The position numbers and the translations under genes were made by a program. From Gymnorhina tibicen (taxonomy: Eukaryota > Chordata > Aves > Passeriformes > Artamidae), in contig VXAZ01000447.1 of the NCBI GenBank assembly GCA_013399875.1, positions 705,665-769,664 on the forward strand: DNA of 64,000 bases. The letters are read 5' to 3'. Below the pieces are notes generated by a model, which saw only the letters and a program-made list of their open reading frames with translations, ran no database searches and was not told the origin of the DNA. Positions within the stretch are counted from its first letter, which is position 1, and every line of letters starts with the position of its first letter. Below, in pieces: positions 1 to 24,000 of the stretch.

Positions 1-282
1 CCGTGTCCAGCCTGGGCTTGAACACTTCCAGGGATCCACCTGGAAGTGGCATCTACCACTTTCCTGGGCAGCCTGTTGCAGTATTTTACTATCCTTATTG
101 TAAAAGAATTCTTCCTTATAGCTAGTGTAAATTTACCCTCTTTAATTTTTAAACCCTTACCCCTTGTCCTATTGCAACAAGTCTTACTAAAAATTCTGCC
201 CCCATCTTTCTTACAAGACACCTTTAAATACAGAAAGGCCACCATGACGTCTCCCTGGAGCCCTCTCTTCTCCAGGCTGAAT
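1..282 (-). repeat. CR1 LINE 3' fragment, minus orientation
   Basis: The stretch reads as the complement of the bird CR1 3' region: 'cctgggcttgaacacttcc', 'gggcagcctgttgcagt', 'aaaagaattcttcctta', 'acccttgtcctattgcaac' wording and a 3' block ending in 'cttctccaggctgaa'. It is moderately diverged and continues left of the window. It lies in the PSMC3 intron just upstream of the 749-874 exon. Confidence 0.85.
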
Positions 283-341
283 CATAGAATGGTTTAGGTT
301 GTAAGGGACCTTAAAGATCATCTAGTTCCAACCCCCTTGCA
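283..341 (-). repeat. Second CR1 LINE 3' tip abutting the first
   Basis: It starts with 'tcatagaatggtttaggttg' and continues through 'gggaccttaaagatcatc' to 'agttccaaccccct', which is the complement of the extreme 3' end of avian CR1. Because a minus-oriented CR1 should begin with this block, its position after the 5'-ward part of the first element shows a separate, head-to-tail adjacent insertion. Confidence 0.8.
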
Positions 342-649
342 AAACATAACTAAAATAGGCGTGTATATGTAGTTACTTGTGTATCTGTATATATTAAAAT
401 ACCACAACCAAACCAAACCACAGTTACCATATCTGAGCCATACTGTTACATAGGTCACATTGCAACCCTGTAAGCTGTTGCACTGATTAGGCTAAGGCTA
501 CCAAGTGACACTAGGAAAAAATTATTTGGGTTATTGATTAGTTAGAGACCAGAATGGACTCTGTAGCCTTGAGTCTTAACAAATCTTGACCAATTTGCTG
601 GCTTTGCTTTTTTTTTAATATTACATTTCCCTTTATTCCTCAGACTTAG

Positions 650-4484
<3,835 letters not shown>

Positions 4485-4563
4485 TCTGTGCCCAGTCAAG
4501 GTTGTGGCCTTGGCAGAGGACAGGAGCAGACTGGACTGTATCACTTACTTTCTGTCTGGAAAA

Positions 4564-4569
4564 AATAAA
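4564..4569 (+). terminator. PSMC3: PSMC3 polyadenylation signal AATAAA
   Basis: A canonical AATAAA lies 80 bases after the PSMC3 stop, followed by a T-rich stretch. This gives a short 3' UTR of about 100 bases, as is common for housekeeping genes. The cleavage site itself is inferred. Confidence 0.8.
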
Positions 4570-4589
4570 ACATTTTTTCCCTTTAAAAA

Positions 4590-5042
4590 CAAATCCATGA
4601 TATGTTGGGGCTGTTGCCCTTGCTCAGTGGTTCTACATCTGCGTGAGGGAGGCTGAAAGTCTCCTGTCCACAGTGCCCATCACACTGCCTTTGGACCCTC
4701 CTCCAGCTAGAACTGGATTAAATCCTGCTCTGCTACTTCTGCATAAGGACCAAGATGTTATACTGCAGTAAGTGTACTGTGACACTGATGACGTGCAGCT
4801 CAGGCAGCATCCCCAGTTCTTGCCTGTGCAGCCAGTGAACAGCCTACAGCCTTGTTAGCCTTGAAACTTTTGAACAGTCATTTTGGAAGGGTGAACACAA
4901 TTCACACATGAATGATGTTTGAACTTAACTTTTGAAGCTTTAACACTGTTGCTGGTATGGATATGAGCTCTCTGGTCAATCAGTCGGGTCATTAGTCATA
5001 AAGAATTCGAGGTTTCATCCACTGAGCAAGTCTTTCAGTACT
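4590..5042. other. Intergenic space between convergent 3' ends
   Basis: Lies between the PSMC3 polyadenylation signal and the probable 3' end of the minus-strand TMEM178-like gene. No reading frame or repeat recognised. If either transcript reads past its signal, the two would overlap here. Confidence 0.5.
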
Positions 5043-6437
5043 TTTAATGCCAGTTGAGAATTACAACTTCCATTTAAAAATTACACTTTTCATAAATACA
5101 CTGACTTTAGCATTAAGTATCTTACATGCCACTGTATTGTATTTTAAATACAATGTAAACATCTCCAAATGCTGGCCATCTCATCTTTACCTGTGCAGTT
5201 TTTGGACGCTTGGAAGAGGGGCAGGGATGTGAGAGGGAAAAAAGAATAGATGAATGAAAGAAAAATGCACTCCAAAGTACTTTGGCTGATGTTCCTGAGT
5301 TAGCCCTAGTACTTGTGCTGGTACCAAGGTCCTTAGTGCTCATTTTGGAGAGGGATCTTGTTCCAGCAGAACATGTGTGTTCTTGACATGCTCTGCTCAG
5401 GGGCATTTGACATTGGAAGGGGGTGAGTGGAGAACTGAGCAGAAGCCACACGTTCCTGAGGAAAATACACTGTGGTTCCTTTGGACACTAATATTAGAGG
5501 GGGCTGTACATCTGCTGTTTTAGCGGTACTGTTATTTGAGCTCAGGGAGAATTACTCATCTCCTTTCACAGAACAGGAGTTGCACCCACAAGCTAGTTAA
5601 GAACTGAAAGTTGATCCTGGCAGCTCAAACTATGACATATTTTGAGAAATGTACCTCTGGTGGAATAGTTAAAAGCTGCATGTTGCATATATCTCCCCAT
5701 TAAAACAAGGGTATGTTAGTTAGCCAAATGAGTAACCTTAACTGTGTAAGAAGCTGAGAAAAACTCCTCTGCTTTCCCAAAGTCTGTAAGAGTTCTCTTG
5801 GAGTCTTGCTGCTCAGTTACAGCTAGCTCCTTTTGGAAACAGTTTGAGTACTGAGTAAACAGCTGAATCCACAGCATGGAATAGCACAGGTTTCTGATTT
5901 AAATAAATTAATACTAAGAATGGGCTAATTCTTTGGCCTAAACCTCGGCTTAGATCAAGGTTCTTTTGGGAAAGGATGGCCTGAGCCAACACTAGACATG
6001 CCTGTTGCAAAAGTGTTCAAGCCAACTTCACTTAGCTCCTTGCCCTAAATTGGGTCTGAATTACACAGACCTGCAGCAATAGAGTTGGTGCGTAAACATC
6101 CCTTACAACTGGACAATAACAGGACCATGGAGGTACAGTTCAAAAAACAGCACAAAAAAGACACAACCTTGGACTTAATCCCTTGTAAACAGAAGAAAAA
6201 CAAATTGAAAGAACTGTCCCCCTTAAACCATCAATGATCAAGTTGCCAATAATTCAAACCTGGAGTTACTTGCAATGTCCGTGTCTGCGACTGGAGGCTG
6301 TAGCAGTGTCCCATGGGCTGGCATTTCAACAGCTCTGGCACTGCTCTCCATGCGCTGACATGTCACCTCTTCCTGGTGTTAACCCACAGCTCTGCCCAGG
6401 CTGCGCTTTCCAGAGTCTCTCCTCACTCCCTCTGGGG
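5043..6437 (-). other. Probable 3' UTR of the TMEM178-like gene
   Basis: About 1.4 kb follows the stop at 6438. On the minus strand the hexamer ATTAAA (complement of plus 5043-5048), a common variant polyadenylation signal, is the most distal candidate I see before PSMC3. No conserved coding sequence seen. The true end needs transcript data, so the extent is an inference. Confidence 0.4.
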
Positions 6438-15459
<9,022 letters not shown>

Positions 15460-15460
<1 letters not shown>

Positions 15461-16400
15461 AGAGTCAGGCCCTGCCCTGGGCCCCCGAAGGGGCTCTCCG
15501 AGGACGTGGTCCCACCCAGCACTGCAGCATTTTTTAGCAGAGAGGGAGGCGCACAAGACCCCGGGATGGGGTCAGGGCCGCGCTCGCCGCTTCCCGCACG
15601 CCAGGGACACCGGGAGCCACGGGTCCGTCGGGGCTCCATCCGCGCTCGCCCGCCGGCCCGGTCTCGCCCCGGCAGCGGCAGCCGCCATCCCGCCCGCAGC
15701 CCCGGCGCCCCGGCGGGGCCGCGCCGGCACCGCGCTCAGCACNNNNNNNNNNNNNNNNNNNNNNNNNNNNNNNNNNNNNNNNNNNNNNNNNNNNNNNNNN
15801 NNNNNNNNNNNNNNNNNNNNNNNNNNNNNNNNNNNNNNNNNNNNNNNNNNNNNNNNNNNNNNNNNNNNNNNNNNNNNNNNNNNNNNNNNNNNNNNNNNNN
15901 NNNNNNNNNNNNNNNNNNNNNNNNNNNNNNNNNNNNNNNNNNNNNNNNNNNNNNNNNNNNNNNNNNNNNNNNNNNNNNNNNNNNNNNNNNNNNNNNNNNN
16001 NNNNNNNNNNNNNNNNNNNNNNNNNNNNNNNNNNNNNNNCTTCCCTGCAGCCCGGCTGGGGCCGCCGCCCGCGGCACCGCCCCCGGAAGGGACACGGGGC
16101 CCGCGCCCCCCGCGCCGCGGCACCGCGCCGGGCTCGGTCCCGTAACGCGGCATCCCCCGGGCACGGCGTCACGGGGGTCCCGGAACCGCCCCCGGCCACA
16201 GCGCCCGGCTCCTGCTCCGCGGACCGAGGGCCCCTCCCTTGGCGGAGTCCGTGTCCGCGGCGGTGCGGGGGTGGCCGCGGGCAGCTACCAGGGCATGGAG
16301 GACGGGAGGAAGGGGTGAGCGGCCTCTCCGAGCCTTTCCGCGGCCTCCTCGGGCCTGGCACTCGCCCGTCCCGCTGGCCTGCCCAGCGCAGAAGGGCAGA
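15460..16400. promoter_or_regulatory. CpG island with assembly gap; probable TMEM178-like promoter and exon 1
   Basis: Abrupt rise to very GC- and CpG-rich sequence on both sides of the N run 15743-16039. It sits upstream of the minus-strand TMEM178-like exons at the distance expected for a first exon. The visible flanks, translated in all minus frames, do not show the family's first helix or the WYETD-type motif, so the first coding exon is probably in the gap. Open frames spanning the Ns are artefacts. Confidence 0.6.
15743..16039. other. Assembly gap of 297 N
   Basis: A run of unknown bases in extreme GC sequence. Real length may differ from 297. Such dropout is typical of GC-rich first exons of bird genes. 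Confidence 0.99.
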
Positions 16401-19400
16401 GACCAGCCCTGCTTAGGCCGTGGGAGTCAGTGGTTTTTCAAATGTACACGAAGTACAATCACCACCCGCAACAGCAGTTGTTGGCATTTGGATTATTACT
16501 CCTCCTCAACCCTTCATTATCAGTTAATGGAAAATAAGGCCTGAAAAAGCTGAAAAATGTCAATCTATTTTATGCAAGGAGAAGCAGATTAAATCCAAGC
16601 CATTAATTAAATGCAGCATTTATAGGGGCACAAAATCCCTTCTGATCCTGCTGCTTGTATAGGACTTGTTCCTCCAGCTGCAGCACTATCAGTCAGTCCC
16701 CAAAGCCAGTTAGTTGTTAGGGCATCATCTCATCAATTCTGGACTCCAGATAAAATGATCTAGTGATATGCTATGCCTAAACTACTAATTTAATGTCCAG
16801 TTTTAAAATCCTTAGGTTTTGGGGTTTTTTTGTTAAAAGTAGTTTTAATTGTTTCCCAGGAGCAAACGTTCAACTGTAGGAGATTCAGATCCTTTCTCCC
16901 TGCTACCACCTCCCCCTTGACACTTCTTGGCCTCGCAGCCACACAGAGCACAACCTAAACACCCTCCCCAGCACTCCTCCCAGCAACAGTGCCCAGAACA
17001 GAGTAGTGCTTATCTCCCCTGAGCCCTCTGCCTGGTGGAAACATGCAGCAGCCACAGCTAAAGCTTGTTTTAACCACATTTCTGCATGATCCTCTTCTGC
17101 AGTTTGCACTGGACAAGATGGGATTACCAGCCATGCAGCTGCACATTAGTGCCTTCAAGGCAGACAAATTCAAAGGGTTGCTGTCAAAAGAATTTTATTA
17201 CACATGCCAGCTAAATTAAGTCTTCCACAGAAAGAATGAAAAATAATTTTCAAATACAATCACTGCTCTAGCTAACATGGAAAAATCCTTGAATTGTAAT
17301 AGCTCTTTCCTGGGAAAATCCAAATATTCACATTTCCTAATTCTGCAATCCTACTATGTCACCCTACTCTCCACAAGAACTCCTCAGGCTATAGTTTCAG
17401 AAGGCAGGGCATCATCAACAGCATCATCTTAGAAAGTTCCCATGCATGAAACTCTTTCTAATTGTTCGCCTTTCTGTGGTACTGCAGTTGTGTCAGAGCC
17501 ATTCTTCGTGGAGCCTGTGAGACAGGTAGCTGATGAATTCAAGTTAATTTTGCTTACTTTTGAGAAGGAAAAAAGGGATGGGAGAGGGAGGCTCATAGCA
17601 CAGCCCCAAGGGCCGGAATCCCAGCACAGTCCAAGAGTGCAGCATGGTAAATCCAGGGACAGAGATTCCAAAATGCAGATTCCTGGCAAAATCCACAGCC
17701 TTGCCCTTGATCACTTACCTGCCTTCATCTTCTTCCAGCTCTTGGGTTACAGTTTTTCTTCTTTTTACAGAAGACTTTGGGTAAGAAGAGAGAGCCATGC
17801 ACCATTTATAGCTGAAAATCTTCCAAATGAGGCATTTCCGAAATGCTCTGAGCCCATGTTTTTGAAGGGTAGAGAATTTCCTTTTAGTCCTTTCTGGGCA
17901 ATTGCTACACACAACCTTTGATGATTGCACCTTTGTCCTACATGGCAGGTATCCAGCTTAGTGTTAACTGAAACCAGCCAGGCCTTGAGGTTTTTTGATT
18001 AAAAAAAACCCCCAATTACAGCCAAGAATGGTTGCAGAACTCTCTGAACAGTAAAGTTACCATGCAAGCTTTCCCCTGAAAGAGGAGAAACTTACTTGGT
18101 GATGCTTTTCCGGGAACCCAGCGCAGCAGTGAAGAATTAGGATTGTACCACACTGCTCCTGGACAACGGTTCCATGGCAGCAGAAAGAAGAAACTGGATT
18201 AGAACTTTTTTTTTCAACTGTGAAAGTCTGAGGAAAGTCTGGCAGCAACCCAGATTCCAGACTGCTCTAGACTAACCCAGTGATATGTCTCCCTAATTCA
18301 AATGAAATTTGAATTGAATTTTTAAATCAAAGAAAAGTAGGAACTTCAAAAAAAGCCCAAACCAACCAAACAAAATAACCCAACAACACAAACCGACATG
18401 GAAAACCATTTATTTCATCTCTATTGTCTCCATGCAGAGCAGACCAATACAGATGAAGGGGGAAAATGCATAAGAGCAGCTGAAAAAATAGAGCTAGAAA
18501 ATACAATTCTCTCTGCATTTCCAAAAGTGACAAATGTGGTGGAGTGATGCTCCATTTCCTCCCAAGGCTCTCAATCCTCAACCCCAGGGCTGACGCAGTA
18601 GAAATCTATCAAACCCCTCCCTCCCACAAGCCCCATGCTACCTCCTACCAGGGTATCTTCCCAAGAACCACAGACTATCCATGCCTGTGATAGCAGCCAA
18701 GAAAAACAGCTCAGAAATTCTTTCTTCAGTGTCATCCACTTCACATTCCTGAACGCTGAGTATAAAATCCTGACTGTGGTTTTCAGTCTTGGCAAGGCTC
18801 AGTGCTGATGCAACAACACCAACTCATGGGCACTCACCTGGCAATGCCTCAACTTAAATGCCAGCCTTATTTTAGGAAAGAAATCTTGAGAAACAGCAGG
18901 CACAACTTTCTGTGCAAGCCTGCTTCCTCCAGAGCCCTCTTACAGGGTCTGCTTAGCTGAAGTCCCTGGGCAGGGGGAACCCCCAAAGCTAGAATCAGAG
19001 GGTTGGCATACTCCCTCAGTCCCTGCAGGCTAACTGGATTAATCATCCTTCCAGGAAAGCAGGAAGTGGATGCTACCTTCAGACCTCACACCAATTGAAT
19101 GATGGAGAGAGTAGTTGGCACAGGAAGACAACTTTGTAAAGAGGAATAAAACAATTGCACTAAGCCTCCCTCCTTGTTGCAGTGAAACTAGTTACTAATG
19201 TCAGTCCAGGAAAAGGAAAGCTGAAAAAATTTCAGACAGCAGTTCCTGGGCAGACAGAACTGCAAGCATGAGCTCTCCAGCATTCACTGAAAAGTAGGAC
19301 AGGAGCTGTCATAAAAAAGAACTGTGTCAACAGTTCAGGAATCTCTTAGGGAAGTAATGCCTCTGCTGTGGGCAGCATACCTGTGTTGCTGCTCTGACCC

Positions 19401-20576
19401 AAATCGCCCTCTCAAGGCACGAGCTCTCCTGATAAGGCCCTGTGCAGACTGGAGAGCTGTACTGCTTTACAAAAGCTGTTAAAAGACTGAGCTAAGTTGG
19501 TGCAAATCACACTGTGGCACCTGTTGTGTGTTCAGTGACTCTGCTAGTTCAATTAGAACTGTTTTAAAACTAGTTTAAGCAAAGCGAGGATAAGCTCTAC
19601 AGAAGGGATGATCTAGTAATTGTCCACGTCTGTGGCAATAAAACATCCCTGTGGAATTATAGCCTGGTCAGCCCTGTGAGCTGGGATGGAGGAAAGCACT
19701 AGAAATTTTATTTATTTTTATTGGTCTCAAATTGCAAAAAATTTTATCCCAAGCATCACATAACAGAAAACTCCTCTTAAAGCATACTAATTGTCACCTT
19801 TCATATCCCTTTCTCACCTTACTTAAAAATATTTTCACCAGCAGTTTCAGCCTTCCCATTTAAGGGCTGTCAGTATTATTTCTTATCCATTCATCCTCAA
19901 CAGATGAACTCCACTGTGAGGTAAGAACCCCAGAAATAGGCTACCATCTACAGCATGCTCTTAAACAGTCTACACTGAACAGAGGAAAAGCTAACCAGGA
20001 GTTACCAGCTGCTGACCAGGCTGCAGTGTTCAAGCACCTCTGCCGTGACAGTCTAGGGGTGCTGTGGTGTGCTGGGCAGGGCTAACATGCCACACCTCAA
20101 GAAAGCTCTGAAACACGGTGTGAGGCAGATGGTGCATGAATCGGGTATCAAGAGCAGGCTCAGAGGCTTGTTCAACTAATGGTTATGAGAAGAGGGAGCT
20201 CAGTCACAACAGCTATGTGGCTTTCCCTCCAGATGTGAGCGAGCTGGTAGTACAGCAATTCAAGAAACATTTACTGATCATTTATCAGATACACAGCTGG
20301 GCTGTGCTGGCTACTGGAGTGGTTAGGGCTGAGGCAAGTAATCTCCAAGCTGACTCATTAATTGTAGTGACTTACCCTAAAGTGCCTCTAGCTTTTGGCT
20401 CAATTTCAACGTAAACAAACAAAATAGACCAAAAGATCTGGACTGCTGAGGCCAATACTACCTTTAGGAACAAGTGGCGTCAGTGAAACACTGGAGATCA
20501 AGTTGCAAAGGGTCTCTTCCCCTCTATCTCATAGCACCATCGACTTTTCATGGGTAGGGGCTTCTGGCTAAAGCTG
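16401..20576. other. Intergenic region between TMEM178-like 5' end and SLC39A13 3' end
   Basis: About 4.2 kb of AT-richer sequence. Contains an A-rich low-complexity patch near 18346-18390. No conserved exon, RNA gene or named repeat seen; the short open frames here have no recognisable family features. Confidence 0.5.
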
Positions 20577-20582
20577 TTTATT
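20577..20582 (-). terminator. SLC39A13: Probable SLC39A13 polyadenylation signal
   Basis: AATAAA on the minus strand, 450 bases after the SLC39A13 stop. It is the first canonical hexamer I see in the transcript direction, so the 3' UTR would be about 0.47 kb. Confidence 0.6.
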
Positions 20583-20926
20583 GTTGCTTTGTCATGCCTG
20601 TTCTGCCTCCAGCCCTTAAAGTGGTAGGAAAAATCCTTTCTCTTCATCAGCTACAGGAATCGCCTCTGTTGTTTTCACACAAGAGCTTGGGAGGTGCAGT
20701 TCCATCAGAATGAACCGAATGAAACATCATTCATCCATAGTGGAGCAGTTGTTCAGTTCATTTCTGCCCAGTGTATCTTTTGCTCCATAAAAACCAACCA
20801 ACCAAAAAAAGAACAGAAGCCCTCATGTGTGCATTTTAGCAGAACAGGGATAGGAGAGCCAGGGAATGAAGTCTTGGACAGCCAGACCTCTCTCTCACCT
20901 GCTTCTCATTCTAGCAGCCAGATCTG

Positions 20927-20941
20927 CACACACACACACAC
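20927..20941. repeat. (CA)n microsatellite
   Basis: Seven and a half CA units in the probable 3' UTR of SLC39A13. Confidence 0.85.
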
Positions 20942-21031
20942 ATAGGAATTAACATTAGTGTTCCTTATTGCTTTGTAAAGCTCAGAGTCACTGTGGTGGC
21001 TCTGGGAGGCATCATGAGGTCTGCGCAGAGG

Positions 21032-24000
21032 TCACTCAGTTGTGAGCGCGAGTAGCACCATGACTGTAATGCCTGTACACAGGAGCAGAATTTGCTGCAG
21101 GGAATTCCTGGGAAAGAAACAGCAGAATTAGGAGGAGCCATAGACCAATCCCCGTAGGCAGCTGTACACAGCTCTGCAATGATTTGTTCTTTGCCCTTCC
21201 ACATCTACCACATGGAGAACACGACAGCTGTATGAAGTCACTAACAGGGATGAGAAGATCTTCCCAGCACTCCAAGCAAAGAAGTTGTCTATAAACTGGC
21301 ATGTACTTGTTCCACTCAGCTGCAAGGCCCAACTCCAGGCTTCAAAATCAATTCAAGCTGATTCAGTCATGCAGCTATTCAGATACATATTCATGTCCTT
21401 TCACTCACAAGGAAACCAGCACTTAGGCAGCATGTGCACAGACACTTTAGGGACCTCATCCAGCTAACAATTACAGTTACAGAAAAAAAAAAAAACGAAT
21501 AAAATCAGCCATTCTTTTAGCACTATCTCAGGTTTATGCTGGATTGAAGTGACTGTGTGCCTCCCACCTCTGCATATTCTGCCAACAACCTCTGCCAACA
21601 CAAGAGGTTACCAACCCAAATTAACATTTCTCCACAAAAAGTTCCTACTTCCTCAGATAGAACTGTGGAGCTGGTTTTTTGAGCAGCGTTTTAGTCAAAA
21701 TTAACTGAGGTGAACCAAGGCATCTCATTTAAACTACTAAAGTTACTTGTCTTATTACAATTAAAATAGGAGGGAACATTCAGGGGCAGCTCTGCCAGCA
21801 AATCTGAGAGGGCCTTTACTGTGGAACAGCTGGATTTGCACCTGCTACAGCCTTAATTAGACTGCGAGAAACTAAAATAATACACGAGGGAAACCCAAAT
21901 ATACTGGAATATATATACCAGTGCAGAAGAGAGATTTCTGAGGTGGAATACAATGACAGACCATGAAATGCTGAGTGATAAAGAGAAGAAAACTATTATT
22001 TTTCTACTCACACAGATATCTAATAAAAAAATCAATAAGCAAGAATGTGAAAACCAAGTAATAAGAAGCATCACTTAACACAGTACAAACTCTTCAAACT
22101 GCTGCCAAAAGGAGGTTGCAGAAGCCCGAACTAATGGATAGGGTCAGAAAGGAATGAGAGAAGCATGGAAGGATAGATTCACATGTGGTTACCAGACACA
22201 CACACACCTCTGTGGGGCCCTGGTTCAGATAGTCCCTACACCAGTACGTGCTGGAAGCTGAAAACACAGATTGGGCAGTGGTGTCCTTACTGGACATGTT
22301 TCTGAGGAACTTGCTCTAGCTGACCCTGCTACATACTGTGCCAGCACAGTCTCTGGGACTCACCTAGGTGAAAGCTCTCGTGTTTTAGAGGGTCTTTGCA
22401 GTCCCACAAATGCAATAGATAGCACAGCAGTCTATTTTGATTCCAGCCTTGTCCATAGGATTTGGAAACCTGGCATTCATGCACTTCCAGAATAGGCACA
22501 GGAAAGGGCTATATCCTTGACCCCTGGCAGCATGATTTGCTGCAGAGGAACAGGAGGGAGCACTTACCAAGGATTCTTTTCCTCCAGGAGATCAGGCACA
22601 ACATTTACCAAGGCAATGTACAGAAATCCTCCAGAAGTGAAAGGGAGGATCCAGGCTACTGTTTCTCCTGCACAAATACGGAAAGCTTTGGTTATTTCTG
22701 AGACAGAGCCATGGGAGACAATGCAGAAGGGAAAGAAGATAAACGTGGATGACAGCACTGCCTCCCCGCAATTCCTACAGAGGTCCCAGTGAACCTTACC
22801 TGCTCCTTTTGGTGACTGAGCACATATTGCAAAGCAGGCTCCTAGAATTCCCCCCAGAGCTGTGGAAAGCTGCATCTTGGCTGCACTCCAGCGGTCAAAG
22901 CCAGCCCGAAGTAGGATTGCAAAGTCTCCAACCTAAGAAAACCAAGAGCTGACAGTTAATAAACATGAATACTAACTTCTCAGTCACAAAGGCCATTTGC
23001 AACAAGGGCAGTGCTTCAAGACCGTTCCTGGTTTTCAATGTTGTCCGTCTCCCCAGAGGGAGCAGCTTTCAAGAAGACAAGAAAAGGTTAACCAGACCCA
23101 GACCTCCTCTTAGTAGATGAAGCATATTGTAATCCCCCTCACAATGGTAGGGTACAAAGCCTTCTCACCTCGTGTGGGATTTCATGCAGGAGAATGGCCA
23201 TTGTGGTTAGGAACCCAACCTGCAGCAGAGAGAAAGCGATTAGGACACAATCCCAGTATTCTTGGATGAATCCCACCAGGTCCCATACACTTACAGGGAT
23301 CCAGCTGGAGCAGCAGATCCCATACAAGTGCAGAGTTGACTGGGAGTTTATTATGTTCACAGTCATGGTGCTCCAGCTTGGGCAATGGGAACCCCATAGC
23401 CCATCATCAGTGTTGAACCAAAGCAAAAATGCATTAAACATCTCTGCCTTGTTCATGTCCCTGTTTCTGAGGTGACCATCCTCACCATGTTATTTCTGGA
23501 CTGCCTTTTGAGTAGATGAGGGTAGGTGAGCTAATCCATCCCCTAATGCCAGTACAAATGACTAACGTCCCAAATTTGAAGAAGCTCTGCGTCAGAGGAT
23601 CAGGATAGGGTTGGGTTTCACTGTAGCCTGCATTTTCTCAGAAAATTCCAGAAAATAGGAAGGAACTCCTCGCATTTTTTGGCTGTTTTGCATGTTGTAT
23701 CACACTTGAGACAAGGCCTCTCCATTTCAGTACACAGCTGGGGACAAAAACCTTACCTTTCTGCTAACCAGGAAGCTGGCTGCTACTGCCAGGCCATGTG
23801 TGAAGTTATCAATGGTGTTGGCCAGCAGATTGAGGTATCCACTAATCTGCAAAGAGAAAGAAGAGCCCTTGCTAAAGGAAGACACGTAAGAAGATAAAAG
23901 AGAGCACATGGCTTAGACCTGGGTTATGGAGTCACGATCAGATGGGAAAGGTCAGACCACGATGCTTCTGCTGAAAATCTTAAACTGTGTCAGTGCTTGA

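Noticed and set aside
17442..17921. 159-codon plus-strand frame between the TMEM178-like gene and SLC39A13
   Set aside because: No domain or splice context; composition looks like random intergenic translation.
23139..23456. 105-codon minus-strand frame as an independent gene
   Set aside because: It is an SLC39A13 exon (23219-23169) read together with its flanking intron; the CR1 ORF2 remnant in that intron is read in a different minus frame.
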